Shown: positions 25,755 through 34,459, numbered from the stretch's first letter. The stretch is 46,669 nucleotides of DNA from Lachnospiraceae bacterium (GCA_024690885.1 JAILOI010000068.1:1-46669), one strand, 5' to 3'. Made by a program: numbers and translations. The notes: generated by a model from the letters alone, not told the origin.

Positions 25755-25771
25755 TGTAACATTTTCGTAAC
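25755..25771. promoter_or_regulatory. WalR-like direct repeat upstream of the NlpC/P60 promoter
   Basis: On the plus strand TGTAAC-ATTTT-CGTAAC matches the WalR (YycF) pattern TGTWAH-N5-TGTWAH in spacing, with one mismatch in the second half. A further TGTAAT lies at 25746-25751. The element is just upstream of the -35 box of a wall hydrolase, the class of gene WalR controls, but it points away from the gene. Confidence 0.35.
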
Positions 25772-25772
25772 A

Positions 25773-26699
25773 TTATTGTGTTTTAAAAAATAGTACCGCC
25801 CGCTTTTTATCCTGTTCAATCTGACGTTTTAGTGCATCCAAGGAATCAAACTTCATTTCCGGACGTACATATTCAAAGAATCGAATCATGGCGGTTTCAC
25901 CGTAAATATTACTGGAAAAATCCAAAATATGGGTCTCTACCACCACATCCTTGCCATCAGCCACCGTTGGTTTGGTCCCCACATCCGTAATTCCATGATA
26001 CACACGGCCTTCCACTTCCACCGTGGTGACATACACGCCAAAGGGCGGCAATAGTTTATCACTTGGCGGTAAAATATTGATGGTCGGCAATCCCATACCG
26101 GTGCCGATGTGATTTCCATGGGTAATCTCACCCCACACAAAATACGGATGACCCAAAAGCTCATTGGCGTGATGGATTTCTCCCCGACGGATTTCTTCCC
26201 GCACATAGGAGCTCGAAATTTCACGACTCGCATCTTTTAACTTTTCGATTACTTCTAAGGTAAAGCCCATGCGTTTGGATAACTGTGCCAGCAATGCCAC
26301 ATCTCCCCGGCCCTGATAACCGAAGTGAAAATCATCCCCTACCACCAGATATTTCATATGTAAGCGTTCACAAAGCATGGCTACAAAGTCTTCTGCTTCC
26401 ATATGAATGATTTCATCGGAAAAAGGTAACTCCACCAGAAAGTCCAGTCCCTGTTTTGAAAGCAGCATACTTCGTTCTGCAGCAGTTACCAGATTGCGAT
26501 CATCCTTGGCTTCTTTGCCGAGAATCACACGCGGCGAATGGTCAAAGGTCACCATCACAGCAGCCATTTCATGTATCGCCTGCGCATGGATTTTGGAAAC
26601 CAAAAGCTCATGTCCCCGATGAATGCCGTCAAATTTTCCAATTGTAATCGCCGTAGGTCCTTCCCACGAAAATTTCTCTATGCCTTTTACGTAAATCAT
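25773..26699 (-). CDS. ribF: Bifunctional riboflavin kinase/FAD synthetase
   Basis: 308 residues. N-terminal FAD synthetase domain with AITIGKFDGIHRGHE near 17-31 and VVGDDFHFGYQGRGD near 118-132 plus a SSSYVRE block near 163-169; C-terminal riboflavin kinase domain (about 180-305) with GTGMGLPTIN near 202-211. It makes FMN and then FAD from riboflavin, the cofactors needed by Rnf and ApbE. The start overlaps the truB stop as ATGA. Last gene of the large translation operon. Confidence 0.95.
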   Translation of the reverse strand: MIYVKGIEKFSWEGPTAITIGKFDGIHRGHELLVSKIHAQAIHEMAAVMVTFDHSPRVILGKEAKDDRNLVTAAERSMLLSKQGLDFLVELPFSDEIIHMEAEDFVAMLCERLHMKYLVVGDDFHFGYQGRGDVALLAQLSKRMGFTLEVIEKLKDASREISSSYVREEIRRGEIHHANELLGHPYFVWGEITHGNHIGTGMGLPTINILPPSDKLLPPFGVYVTTVEVEGRVYHGITDVGTKPTVADGKDVVVETHILDFSSNIYGETAMIRFFEYVRPEMKFDSLDALKRQIEQDKKRAVLFFKTQ

Positions 26700-27580
26700 T
26701 CCAAAAAGTTCTTTCTCAAGGTATATCCCTGTGTTGTTTTCTGATAAATACCCGCAAACCGTCCATCACTATGATACATGCGTACAGCATCCGTCTTCGG
26801 AGCACCTTCCACGTCTGCCAGGGTTAGTTTATTTCCGTTCTCCAATGGCTTGTTGGCCGTCGCAAGTGCATCCACCCGATCATATTCCATAAATAAGGAA
26901 TCAATGCTTTGGATGTGTGCTTCTACGGTATGGGCTTGCATCAATTCTTCCACATGGGATAAGGAAAGCGCATCGGAAACACAAAAGGGTCCCACCTGGG
27001 TACGACGAAGTGCCTCCATACAGCCAAAGCATCCCAACTGTTCTCCAATATCGTGACAGATGGTACGAATGTAGGTGCCCTTCGAGCAAGAAATCCGCAT
27101 TGCTACCCTTGGCAACTCCATCCAGAGAATCTCAATGGAAAAGACTTCAATTGGCACCGGCTCCCGATACACTTCCTGTCCTTCCCGGGCCAAATCATAG
27201 AGCTTCCGGCCATCAATTTTCTTGGCAGAATACATCGGTGGGGTCTGTAGCTGTTTTCCCACCATATTCATAATGGCGGAACGGACCACATCTTCGGACA
27301 CCGTTACATCTGAACGGGCAAGCACTTGACCGCTAATATCCTGGGTGTCCGTCTTCTGTCCCAGCAGTAAAACGGTTTCATAGGTTTTTGACATGTCTGT
27401 CAACAAATCACAAACCTTGGTTGCTTTGCCAATGCAAACCGGTAAGACACCGGTGGCATCCGGATCCAGTGTTCCGGTATGGCCTAATTTCCGGGTTTGA
27501 AGAATTCCGCGTAACTTTGCAATTACATCAAAGGACGTGAATCCCTTTTCTTTGTCAATAATAATGATTCCTGATTTCAT
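26696..27580 (-). CDS. truB: tRNA pseudouridine(55) synthase TruB
   Basis: 294 residues. GHTGTLDPDATGVL (about 33-46) holds the catalytic Asp39; the KTYE and GTYIR blocks are present and a C-terminal PUA-like part follows. It makes pseudouridine 55 in the T-loop of tRNAs. I start at MKSGIIIIDK; the longer in-frame TTG start at 27601 lies within a terminator hairpin. The SD (GGGA) is weak. Overlaps ribF by 4 bases. Confidence 0.94.
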   Translation of the reverse strand: MKSGIIIIDKEKGFTSFDVIAKLRGILQTRKLGHTGTLDPDATGVLPVCIGKATKVCDLLTDMSKTYETVLLLGQKTDTQDISGQVLARSDVTVSEDVVRSAIMNMVGKQLQTPPMYSAKKIDGRKLYDLAREGQEVYREPVPIEVFSIEILWMELPRVAMRISCSKGTYIRTICHDIGEQLGCFGCMEALRRTQVGPFCVSDALSLSHVEELMQAHTVEAHIQSIDSLFMEYDRVDALATANKPLENGNKLTLADVEGAPKTDAVRMYHSDGRFAGIYQKTTQGYTLRKNFLE

Positions 27581-27586
27581 ATCCCA

Positions 27587-27627
27587 TAATAAGAAAACCA
27601 ACGGAGATTGGATGCTCTGTTGGTTTT
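27587..27627 (-). terminator. Intrinsic terminator between nrnA and truB
   Basis: Minus-strand stem AAAACCAAC/GTTGGTTTT (27619-27627 with 27594-27602), with AGAG/CTC inside, followed by TTTTCTTATT that shares its Ts with the stem. It lies in the middle of the translation operon and may lower expression of truB and ribF relative to the genes before them. I see no separate promoter for truB. Confidence 0.55.
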
Positions 27628-27636
27628 GTTTTCATT

Positions 27637-28599
27637 CTACGATTCCTGAAGTTGCAAACGAACCTTCTTTACGAAGGTATCAATGGCTGCCCATGGATCA
27701 CCCATAATACCGCATCCGGCTGCTTTGGCATGACCACCGCCGCCGTAGGCCTGTGCAATCTCTGCAACATTTACCGCATCGGAAGAACGCAGGCTCACCT
27801 TGTAACCGCCGGTCTCCACCTGATAGAGGAAAATTGCAACCTCTACGTTCTGGGTGGAACGCAACTGACTGACGATTCCTTCCATATGCTTTGGCAACAC
27901 ATCGAATGCTTTCATTTCCTTTTGGGTAATGACCGACGCAATACAGCGATCATCCAGATACAGTCTGGCATTCAACAACGCCTGGCCCAAAATTCGATTC
28001 TGATTAAAGGTCTTTTCAAAGAAGACATGTTCCACAATCCGCGGATAATCAATCCCCAAATCCATGAGAAATCCGGCCGCCTTCATAGTGGAGGAATGGG
28101 TGCAGGAGTATTGGAACACACCGGTATCCGTTACCATGCCGGTGTAGATACACTCTGCAATGGGAACATCAATCTCCTGTTGATCCATCAAATCAAACAC
28201 CAGCTCACAAGTAGAACTTGCTTCCGGGTGAATGTAATTAATCGTTGCAAAATCACCGCTACCCAAATGATGATCAATACAGATGGTCCGCTTGGCATTC
28301 CGAAAATAGGTTGCTGCCGGGCCCAAACGAGACGTATCCCTGCAATCACAGACAATAAACAAATCAAAAACCCGCTGGTCATCGGTTTCGTCCGCCTGTT
28401 GAATATCCTCAGACCCACGCAAGAAATGAAAGATATTTGGAATGGGATTTAAAAAAATCGACACTTCCAAATCCGCTCTCATCTTGCGCAAATAATTATA
28501 AACACCGAGGCAGGATCCGACGCAATCCCCATCCGGATTTATATGACCGGCAATTCCTATGGTTTTTGCATCTGCCAACTCATCCAATAATCGCTCCAT
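27637..28599 (-). CDS. nrnA: DHH-family oligoribonuclease/pAp phosphatase (NrnA-like)
   Basis: 320 residues. DHH phosphoesterase: GHINPDGDCVGS near 19-30, DCRD near 86-89 and IDHHLG near 111-116 bind two metals; the DHHA1 C-terminal part has the GGGHAKAAGC glycine-rich motif near 288-297. Family members degrade nano-RNA, pAp or cyclic dinucleotide products. I start at MERLLDEL, as GGAG six bases upstream overlaps the end of rbfA; longer starts would overlap rbfA by up to 44 bases. The position between rbfA and truB is standard. Confidence 0.9.
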   Translation of the reverse strand: MERLLDELADAKTIGIAGHINPDGDCVGSCLGVYNYLRKMRADLEVSIFLNPIPNIFHFLRGSEDIQQADETDDQRVFDLFIVCDCRDTSRLGPAATYFRNAKRTICIDHHLGSGDFATINYIHPEASSTCELVFDLMDQQEIDVPIAECIYTGMVTDTGVFQYSCTHSSTMKAAGFLMDLGIDYPRIVEHVFFEKTFNQNRILGQALLNARLYLDDRCIASVITQKEMKAFDVLPKHMEGIVSQLRSTQNVEVAIFLYQVETGGYKVSLRSSDAVNVAEIAQAYGGGGHAKAAGCGIMGDPWAAIDTFVKKVRLQLQES

Positions 28600-28600
28600 C

Positions 28601-28975
28601 TTATTCTCCATCCGGATTGGAGGAATCTCCAACCACTTCATCAATCAATTTGGACATACGAACACCGTATGCAATGGATTGATCTAAAACAAAGGTGATT
28701 TCCGGCGTATTTCTTAAGTTTAGATTCTTCGCTAACATATGACGAATGAATCCACTGCAGCTTTTCAAGCCTTCCATCGTCTTCTTTGCATCTTCTTCGT
28801 TCCCTAATACAGAGATGTAGGCTTTGGCTGTCTTTAAATCCGGAGCAACCTCCACACTGACCACACTTGTCATAGGGCTAATCCGAGGATCCTTGAGCTC
28901 TCCACGCATAATATTGGAAAGCTCACGAAATACCTCTTCGTTAATGCGAATATTTTTCACACTGTTTTTTCTCAT
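28601..28975 (-). CDS. rbfA: Ribosome-binding factor A
   Basis: 124 residues, a single KH-like domain: RINEEVFRELSNIMRGELKDPRI in part near 10-32, AKAYISVLG near 54-62 and TPEITFVLD near 93-101. It helps mature the 5' end of 16S rRNA in the 30S subunit, mainly in the cold. It follows infB by 11 bases with a GAGG SD and precedes nrnA by one base. Confidence 0.94.
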   Translation of the reverse strand: MRKNSVKNIRINEEVFRELSNIMRGELKDPRISPMTSVVSVEVAPDLKTAKAYISVLGNEEDAKKTMEGLKSCSGFIRHMLAKNLNLRNTPEITFVLDQSIAYGVRMSKLIDEVVGDSSNPDGE

Positions 28976-28986
28976 ATGTATTTCCT

Positions 28987-31773
28987 CTATCTTGGAACCT
29001 CAACCATGATGTAAGCTTCCACCTCGTCCTCTTCACGGATTTCGGAGAATCCTTCGAACACAAGACCACACTCATATCCGGCCTTCACTTCCTTCACGTC
29101 ATCCTTGAAACGCTTTAAGGATGCAAGAGCACCTTCGAAAATCTGCTCACCCTCACGCGTGATACGAACCTTACAATCACGCTTGAAGGAACCATCTAAG
29201 ATATAGGAACCCGCAATGTTACCAACATCAGAAGACTTAAAGATCTGACGAACCTGTGCATGTCCGATCACCTTCTCTTCGTAGATTGGCTCTAACATGC
29301 CCTTCATTGCAGCTTCTACATCTTCAATTGCATTGTAGATAACCTTGTAGAGACGTACATCAACGCCTTCGTGCTCTGCCGTCTGCTTCGCAACGTTGTC
29401 CGGACGAACATTAAATCCGATGATGATTGCATTGGATGCAGAAGCCAATACCACATCACTTTCATTGATGGCACCAACGCCGCCATGGATAATCTTAACC
29501 ACAACTTCGTCATTGGAAAGCTTCACCAAGGACTGCTTCACTGCTTCTACAGAGCCCTGAACATCTGCCTTAACGATGATGTTCAATTCCTTCACATTAC
29601 CGGCCTGAATCTGAGAGAACAAGTCATCCAAGGACATCTTGGATTTCGTCTCTTCGATCAACTTATCTTTACCAACAGAAACGAAGGTTTCTGCAAAGCT
29701 ACGTGCTTCCTTCTCGGAATCCATGGCACTAAAGATTTCACCTGCATTTGGGACTTCACTTAAACCAAGAATTTCCACCGGTGTAGAAGGAGTTGCCTTC
29801 TTTAAACGCTTACCGTTCTCATCAATCATTGCACGCACCTTACCATAAGCGGTACCGGCAGCCACCGGATCACCCACATGCAACGTACCCTTCTGTACAA
29901 GAACTGTAGCTACAACACCACGTCCCTTATCAAGCTCTGCCTCTAATACAAGACCACGGGCGTTACGCTTTGGATTTGCCTTAAGTTCCAAAACTTCGGA
30001 GGTCAAAAGGATCATCTCTAACAAATCATCGATACCTTCGTGGGTATGTGCGGAAACCGGAACAAACTCCGTGCTTCCACCCCAATCGGAAGGAATTAAT
30101 TCATATTCGGAAAGCTCCTGCTTTACACGATCAATGTTGGCATTCGGCTTATCAATCTTGTTAATGGCAACAATGATTTCTACGCCTGCAGCCTTGGCAT
30201 GGTTAATTGCCTCAACCGTCTGTGGCATGACACCATCGTCTGCAGCAACAACCAGGATTGCAATATCCGTGGAACTTGCACCACGCATACGCATCGCAGT
30301 AAATGCCTCATGACCCGGTGTATCCAAGAAGGTAATCTTCTGTCCATTGATGGAAACTACATACGCACCAATCTTCTGGGTAATACCACCGGCCTCACGG
30401 TCAATGACATGGGTATCACGGATTGCATCCAACAGGGATGTTTTACCGTGGTCAACGTGACCCATAACGCAGACAACAGGAGGACGGGAAACCATAGTTG
30501 CCGGATCCTCTTCTTCTTCCTTCAGAAGTTCTGCAATCACATCAACCTTCTCTTCCGGTTCGCAAACACAGTTGAATTCCAACGCAATTTCTTCTGCCTG
30601 CTCGTAATCGATATCCTGGTTAACCGTAACCATGGTACCTTTCAAGAATAACTTCTTAACGATTGCAGAAGGCTGCACCTTCATCTTGTCAGCCAATTCC
30701 TTAATGGTCAAATGCTCCGGAAGAATCAAGGTTAAGATTTCATCCTCGTTACGCTGTGGCTGCTTATTCTGGTTGTTCTTGGTTTTCTTCTTGCCACCGT
30801 TCTTCTCTAAGTTAACGAAACGCTCCTGCTTCTTGCTGCCCAACGCATCGTGATCGGTGTTGCGCTTCTTATTCCGTCCATCATCACTTCTGCGGGTATC
30901 CTTGGATCTGGTATCCTCAGCAACCTGTGGTGCACTGTTATTGTCCTTGCGGAAACGGTTGTCACGATTCTCACCACGATTGTCACGACCACCACGATTA
31001 TCGCGGTTATCACGATTATCGCGGTTATCACGATTATCACGTCCGCCACGGTTATCATTTCTTCCGCCGGCACTACGGTTGGAACGTTCATTCCGATTAT
31101 CAGAAGAACGATTCTGTGCATCTGCGTAGATGTTACGCTTCACCTGAATACCGCGCTTTGCAGGGCGATCGGAAGCAGCACGCTCTTCGCTACGCTCAGA
31201 AGCAGCCTTCGCAGTCTGTGGCTTCGCAGCCTGTGTATTTTCACGAACCGGTGCATCGGACGCCGGATTCAATCCTCTTGGACGTACGGTACGCTCACTT
31301 TCCGGACGAACACGAATCGGGGTATGTGGTGCATCGGAACGACCGTTGCGACGATCATTGCCGCGATCATTGTTACGATTGCCTCCATTCGGACGACGAT
31401 CTCCACCCGGACGACGATTGCGATCGTCACGTCCTCTGGAATCCTTGCTGTACTGTGCATTGAATACGGCAGTAATGGAAGACTTCTTCTTCGGACGATC
31501 TGCTTCCGCATCCGCCTTGTTTTCTGTCTTCGCCTCAGCCGGCTTGCTTTCCGGTTTTGCTTCCGGCTTTGCAGCAACCTTCTTTGGTGCTTCCACACTC
31601 TTAGATTCCTGGGTTTTCTTGCCCGAACGGCTATTTTTAAATGCAGCCACCTGTGCTTCATCCATACCACTTTGACTCTTAAGTTCTATACCATCTTTTG
31701 CAAAGAACTCGATAATATCCTTCGAAGAAATATCCAGTTCTTTTGCCAGTTCATATACTCTGATTTTTGCCAT
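28987..31773 (-). CDS. infB: Translation initiation factor IF-2
   Basis: 928 residues. The N-terminal subdomain (1-55) is followed by a low-complexity region rich in Ala/Lys and then Asn/Arg/Asp/Gly (about 60-310), an IF2_N domain near 350-400, the GTPase domain with GHVDHGKTS near 435, DTPGHEAF and NKID, and C-terminal domains II-IV. It positions initiator tRNA on the ribosome. The Asn-Arg-Asp part is made of tandem repeats at the DNA level. GGAGG precedes the ATG. Longer than the 716 residues of Bacillus IF-2 because of the linker. Confidence 0.97.
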   Translation of the reverse strand: MAKIRVYELAKELDISSKDIIEFFAKDGIELKSQSGMDEAQVAAFKNSRSGKKTQESKSVEAPKKVAAKPEAKPESKPAEAKTENKADAEADRPKKKSSITAVFNAQYSKDSRGRDDRNRRPGGDRRPNGGNRNNDRGNDRRNGRSDAPHTPIRVRPESERTVRPRGLNPASDAPVRENTQAAKPQTAKAASERSEERAASDRPAKRGIQVKRNIYADAQNRSSDNRNERSNRSAGGRNDNRGGRDNRDNRDNRDNRDNRGGRDNRGENRDNRFRKDNNSAPQVAEDTRSKDTRRSDDGRNKKRNTDHDALGSKKQERFVNLEKNGGKKKTKNNQNKQPQRNEDEILTLILPEHLTIKELADKMKVQPSAIVKKLFLKGTMVTVNQDIDYEQAEEIALEFNCVCEPEEKVDVIAELLKEEEEDPATMVSRPPVVCVMGHVDHGKTSLLDAIRDTHVIDREAGGITQKIGAYVVSINGQKITFLDTPGHEAFTAMRMRGASSTDIAILVVAADDGVMPQTVEAINHAKAAGVEIIVAINKIDKPNANIDRVKQELSEYELIPSDWGGSTEFVPVSAHTHEGIDDLLEMILLTSEVLELKANPKRNARGLVLEAELDKGRGVVATVLVQKGTLHVGDPVAAGTAYGKVRAMIDENGKRLKKATPSTPVEILGLSEVPNAGEIFSAMDSEKEARSFAETFVSVGKDKLIEETKSKMSLDDLFSQIQAGNVKELNIIVKADVQGSVEAVKQSLVKLSNDEVVVKIIHGGVGAINESDVVLASASNAIIIGFNVRPDNVAKQTAEHEGVDVRLYKVIYNAIEDVEAAMKGMLEPIYEEKVIGHAQVRQIFKSSDVGNIAGSYILDGSFKRDCKVRITREGEQIFEGALASLKRFKDDVKEVKAGYECGLVFEGFSEIREEDEVEAYIMVEVPR
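30995..31041. repeat. Tandem repeat inside infB encoding (Asp-Asn-Arg)n
   Basis: An 18-bp unit, CGATTATCGCGGTTATCA on the plus strand, occurs twice in tandem (30995-31012, 31013-31030) and then in part (31031-31041). It is itself two diverged 9-bp units, each coding for Asp-Asn-Arg on the minus strand. The length is a multiple of three, so copy changes keep the infB frame open. Confidence 0.85.
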
Positions 31774-31787
31774 ATTTATCCTCCATC

Positions 31788-32102
31788 TTATCTGCCGGAT
31801 GCTGATAGCTTATCAGCAACTGCCTTCGCAAGATTTTCATCCATGATTGCAACAGATGCACGAAATTCTTTGCCACAACTTGTTCCAAGAGTTTCCTTGT
31901 CTCCGTAAAAGAAGATGGGAACCTCATAAAAATCACACATGTTTTGGTAAGCTTTCTTGGAATTCTCAGAAGCGTCCTCCGCAACGATTACCATATATGC
32001 TTTACCGCCCTTCACTGCCTGCTCCACTGCAAATTCACCGCTTTTTACTTTGCCGGCTTTTGCAGACAAGCCAATCATCGAAAGGACCGGATCCATCGCC
32101 AT
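31788..32102 (-). CDS. ylxQ: L7Ae/L30e-family RNA-binding protein YlxQ
   Basis: 104 residues, the L7Ae/L30e fold: [17 protein letters not shown] near 7-23 and [14 protein letters not shown] near 39-52, GTSCGKEF near 73-80. Members bind kink-turn-like RNA; YlxQ's own partner is not well known. Found between ylxR and infB as in most Firmicutes. GAGAGGAG in the end of ylxR serves as SD. Confidence 0.9.
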   Translation of the reverse strand: MAMDPVLSMIGLSAKAGKVKSGEFAVEQAVKGGKAYMVIVAEDASENSKKAYQNMCDFYEVPIFFYGDKETLGTSCGKEFRASVAIMDENLAKAVADKLSASGR

Positions 32103-32103
32103 A

Positions 32104-32367
32104 CTAACTCAACTCCTCTCTAAGGTACTCAAAAACCTCAGGAGAAATGGGAGTTTTCAGGGACCGCTCCAAAGCTTTGGTCTTCATTGCCTTCTGCAAG
32201 CATGCTTCGTTCTTGCATAAGTATGCGCCTCGTCCATTCGCCTTACCGCTGGTATCAATCACCACCGATTGATCCGTCTGTCGTAGCACGCGAACCAATT
32301 CTGTTTTCGGTTTCATCTCATTGCATCCAACACATTTCCGCATTGGAATCTTGCTGGTTTTTGTCAT
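32104..32367 (-). CDS. ylxR: YlxR (DUF448) nucleic-acid-binding protein
   Basis: 87 residues with the family motifs PMRKCVGCNEMKPK near 8-21 and GRGAYLCKNEACL near 46-58, the latter diagnostic of YlxR. Reported to bind RNA and to influence transcription in some Firmicutes; the exact role is unsettled. It lies 6 bases after nusA and 1 base before ylxQ, in the invariant nusA-ylxR-ylxQ-infB order. Confidence 0.93.
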   Translation of the reverse strand: MTKTSKIPMRKCVGCNEMKPKTELVRVLRQTDQSVVIDTSGKANGRGAYLCKNEACLQKAMKTKALERSLKTPISPEVFEYLREELS

Positions 32368-32373
32368 TCGTTC

Positions 32374-33546
32374 TTATTCTTCTCCATCTTCGGCAGAATC
32401 CACTTCGGATTCTTCATAGAATTCTCCGTTCTCATCGTAGTACTCTTCATCATCGTACTCATCGTAATCATCATCGTAGTCATTCTCGTAATCCATGAAG
32501 TCACCGGACTCACGGGCCTGCGTTTCAGACTTGATATCAATCTTGAATCCGGTCAAACGAGCAGCAAGACGTGCGTTCTGACCTTCCTTACCGATTGCAA
32601 GAGACAACTGATAATCCGGAACTACAACCTTGGCGGTCTTCTCTTCGGAATCTGCAATAACGGAAATAACCTTAGCAGGGCTAAGTGCATTCTCGATTAA
32701 CATCGCAGGATTCTCGCTCCAGTTAATGATATCAATCTTCTCATTGCCAAGCTCATCTACAATTGCATTGACACGGCTACCGTTCATACCAACGCATGCT
32801 CCAACCGGATCCACATCCTCGTTGTTGGACCAAACTGCAATCTTGGTACGGTTTCCTGCCTCACGGGCAATGCTCTTAATCTCAACAACGCCCTCACGAA
32901 CTTCTGCAACCTCTTCCTCGAAGAGACGCTTCACCAATTCCGGATGTGTTCTGGACACACGGATACGAGGTCCCTTAGAAGTATCCTTCACCTCTAAGAT
33001 GTAAACCTTAATACGATCGGTTGGCTTGTAGGTTTCACCCTTGATCTGCTCATTCTCTGTCAGAATTGCATCCGCCTTACCTAAGTTGATGCTGATGTTC
33101 TTGCCCACATAACGCTGAACGATACCGGTAACAATCTGATGCTCCTTGCCATAAAACTCGCCGTAAATCACCTTACGCTCTTCTTCACGAATCTTCTGTA
33201 AGATCACGTTCTTCGCAGAAGAAGTTGCGATACGGCCAAACTCCTTGGACTCTACCGGGATATTGACGGTATCACCCAACTGGAAGGAACCATCGATCTG
33301 ATGTGCATCCTCCAAGGAAATCTCCTCAACCGGATTCTCCACATCTTCTACAACGGTCTTTGCAAGAAGAACCTGATACTCACAGGTATCCGGATCAATG
33401 TGCACGATTGCATTCTCGCATTTACCGAAATGGTTCTTGCATGCGATGATCAAAGAACTGGAAATAGCTTCCAACAAGGTATCTTTGCTGATGTTTTTCT
33501 CTTTCTCGAGAATTGTGAGTGCCTCTAACAGCTCATTGTTATTCAT
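32374..33546 (-). CDS. nusA: Transcription termination/antitermination factor NusA
   Basis: 390 residues: N-terminal RNA polymerase-binding domain (about 1-130), S1 domain (about 135-200), two KH domains (about 205-345; for example VGACVGMNGSRVNAI and LSLAIGKEGQNARLAARL), and a strongly acidic Asp/Glu/Tyr tail (about 350-390). It has no C-terminal repeats like those of E. coli, as usual in Firmicutes. It modulates pausing and termination. AGGAGG precedes the start. The acidic tail is compositionally biased. Confidence 0.96.
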   Translation of the reverse strand: MNNNELLEALTILEKEKNISKDTLLEAISSSLIIACKNHFGKCENAIVHIDPDTCEYQVLLAKTVVEDVENPVEEISLEDAHQIDGSFQLGDTVNIPVESKEFGRIATSSAKNVILQKIREEERKVIYGEFYGKEHQIVTGIVQRYVGKNISINLGKADAILTENEQIKGETYKPTDRIKVYILEVKDTSKGPRIRVSRTHPELVKRLFEEEVAEVREGVVEIKSIAREAGNRTKIAVWSNNEDVDPVGACVGMNGSRVNAIVDELGNEKIDIINWSENPAMLIENALSPAKVISVIADSEEKTAKVVVPDYQLSLAIGKEGQNARLAARLTGFKIDIKSETQARESGDFMDYENDYDDDYDEYDDEEYYDENGEFYEESEVDSAEDGEE

Positions 33547-33563
33547 ATTCTTCCTCCTGAATA

Positions 33564-34028
33564 TTAAAAATCAATTGAAATGCGAACCAACGCCAAGTCA
33601 CTGCGCTGTAAAACCAGGGACTCCTTGTCGGTGTGAACGGTAATCGTATCAGAATCATAGGCATCTAAGGTTGCGACAAATTCCTTCGCACCATTGATTG
33701 GCTTGTAGGTTTTAATTTCCAAGTCCTTCCCCATGTTTCGCTCAAAATCCTTGTCCTTCTTCAACGGACGGGACAAATCCGGCGAACTGACTTCGAAGGT
33801 GTAAGGATCCGAAATATAATCCTCACGATCCAAAATCTCGTTCATCTCTTCACTGACAGCAACACAATCGTTGATATTGATGCCGCCGGGCTTATCAATA
33901 TAAGCACGCAAGTAATTATCTGCGCCTTCTCGCACATACTCCACATCCACCAAGGAAAATCCCTTCGCTTCTAGGATGGGTGTAATAAATGCAATGGTTT
34001 TATTCTCGTAGGTTTCCCTCTTTGACAT
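33564..34028 (-). CDS. rimP: Ribosome maturation factor RimP
   Basis: 154 residues. The N-terminal domain has LVDVEYVREGADNYLRAYIDKPGGI in part (about 22-46) and NDCVAVSEEM near 53-62; SSPDLSRPLKKDKDF near 84-98 is the family hallmark, followed by an Sm-like C-terminal domain. It helps 30S assembly. First gene of the operon, 17 bases before nusA, with GGTGG as SD and a structured leader. Confidence 0.94.
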   Translation of the reverse strand: MSKRETYENKTIAFITPILEAKGFSLVDVEYVREGADNYLRAYIDKPGGININDCVAVSEEMNEILDREDYISDPYTFEVSSPDLSRPLKKDKDFERNMGKDLEIKTYKPINGAKEFVATLDAYDSDTITVHTDKESLVLQRSDLALVRISIDF

Positions 34029-34057
34029 AATGACACCACCTTTGGTCTACATAACGA

Positions 34058-34088
34058 ATTGAGAGTGGATCGGCGACCCACTCTCAAT
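34058..34088 (-). promoter_or_regulatory. Stable hairpin in the leader of the rimP-nusA operon
   Basis: ATTGAGAGTGG pairs perfectly with CCACTCTCAAT (11 bp, 9-base loop). It lies about 30 bases before the rimP start, inside the transcript expected from the promoter at 34112-34140. No T-tract follows on the minus strand, so it is not a simple terminator. It could be a pause or stability element for NusA-related control. Confidence 0.55.
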
Positions 34089-34111
34089 CATCTAGCTTAT
34101 TCACAACAACT

Positions 34112-34140
34112 AATATAACATACAACATCCATGAATGCAA
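34112..34140 (-). promoter_or_regulatory. Promoter of the rimP-nusA-infB operon
   Basis: Minus strand extended -10 TG-T-TATATT (hexamer at 34112-34117) with TTGCAT (34135-34140) 17 bases upstream. Start expected near 34105, so the leader is about 77 bases and contains the 34058-34088 hairpin. Confidence 0.6.
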
Positions 34141-34150
34141 GAAAATGGGC

Positions 34151-34181
34151 AAAAAGAAAGCACGGACATCACTGTCCATGC
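34151..34181 (-). terminator. Terminator after the tRNA-Glu pair
   Basis: Minus-strand stem GCATGGACA/TGTCCGTGC (34173-34181 with 34160-34168; one G-U), 4-base loop, then TTTCTTTTT. It ends the tRNA transcript just upstream of the rimP promoter. Confidence 0.88.
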
Positions 34182-34199
34182 CGTATCTGTGGCTTATCG

Positions 34200-34271
34200 T
34201 AGTTCCTAGGGGAATCGAACCCCTGTTTTCGCCGTGAGAGGGCGACGTCTTAACCGCTTGACCAAGGAACC
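34200..34271 (-). tRNA. tRNA-Glu (anticodon CTC), distal copy
   Basis: 72 bases folding into a full cloverleaf: acceptor GGTTCCT/AGGAACT (first pair G-U), anticodon stem TCGCC/GGCGA with loop CTCTCAC, giving anticodon CTC for GAG codons, and T-arm AGGGG-TTCGATT-CCCCT. CCA is not encoded. Identical to the copy at 34316-34387, from which it is separated by 44 bases. Confidence 0.94.
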
Positions 34272-34276
34272 AAACA

Positions 34277-34294
34277 GATGACAAAATTGTCATC
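34277..34294. repeat. Inverted repeat in the spacer between the two tRNA-Glu genes
   Basis: GATGACAA-AA-TTGTCATC, an 8-bp perfect stem with a 2-base centre, lies between the tandem tRNAs and should be present in their common precursor RNA. No T-tract follows. It may guide processing or be incidental. Confidence 0.45.
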
Positions 34295-34315
34295 GTCGGA
34301 ATATAGAAAGTAAAG

Positions 34316-34387
34316 TAGTTCCTAGGGGAATCGAACCCCTGTTTTCGCCGTGAGAGGGCGACGTCTTAACCGCTTGACCAAGGAACC
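34316..34387 (-). tRNA. tRNA-Glu (anticodon CTC), proximal copy
   Basis: Same 72-base sequence as the copy at 34200-34271, with the same cloverleaf and CTC anticodon. It is the first of the pair to be transcribed, from the promoter at 34431-34459, and is preceded by a 12-bp hairpin. Confidence 0.94.
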
Positions 34388-34392
34388 ATATT

Positions 34393-34428
34393 CATCGTTA
34401 TCGCCGTTGCTCACTCGCGACAACGATG
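34393..34428 (-). other. 12-bp hairpin just upstream of the tRNA-Glu pair
   Basis: CATCGTTGTCGC pairs with GCGATAACGATG (one G-U) around a 12-base loop. It begins about where transcription should start and ends six bases before the tRNA. It may be a 5' leader structure for processing; no protein is encoded. Confidence 0.5.
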
Positions 34429-34430
34429 AA

Positions 34431-34459
34431 ATCTTACACTAAGGCGAAAATAAATGCAA
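34431..34459 (-). promoter_or_regulatory. Promoter of the tRNA-Glu pair
   Basis: Minus strand TTGCAT (34454-34459), 17-base spacer, TAAGAT (34431-34436), with a strongly A/T-rich tract upstream (34460-34500) resembling an UP element. Confidence 0.65.

Noticed and set aside
27652-28452. Plus-strand frame of 266 codons opposite nrnA
   Set aside because: Product has no family features and lies entirely within the DHH phosphoesterase gene.
30995-31041. CRISPR-like repeat
   Set aside because: The units are direct coding repeats of 9/18 bp with no spacers, within IF-2.
30850-31908. Long open frame (352 codons) on the plus strand opposite infB
   Set aside because: It mirrors the biased Asn/Arg/Asp codons of IF-2 and has no SD, no family motif and a low-complexity Ile/Thr product. 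It is a shadow of infB.
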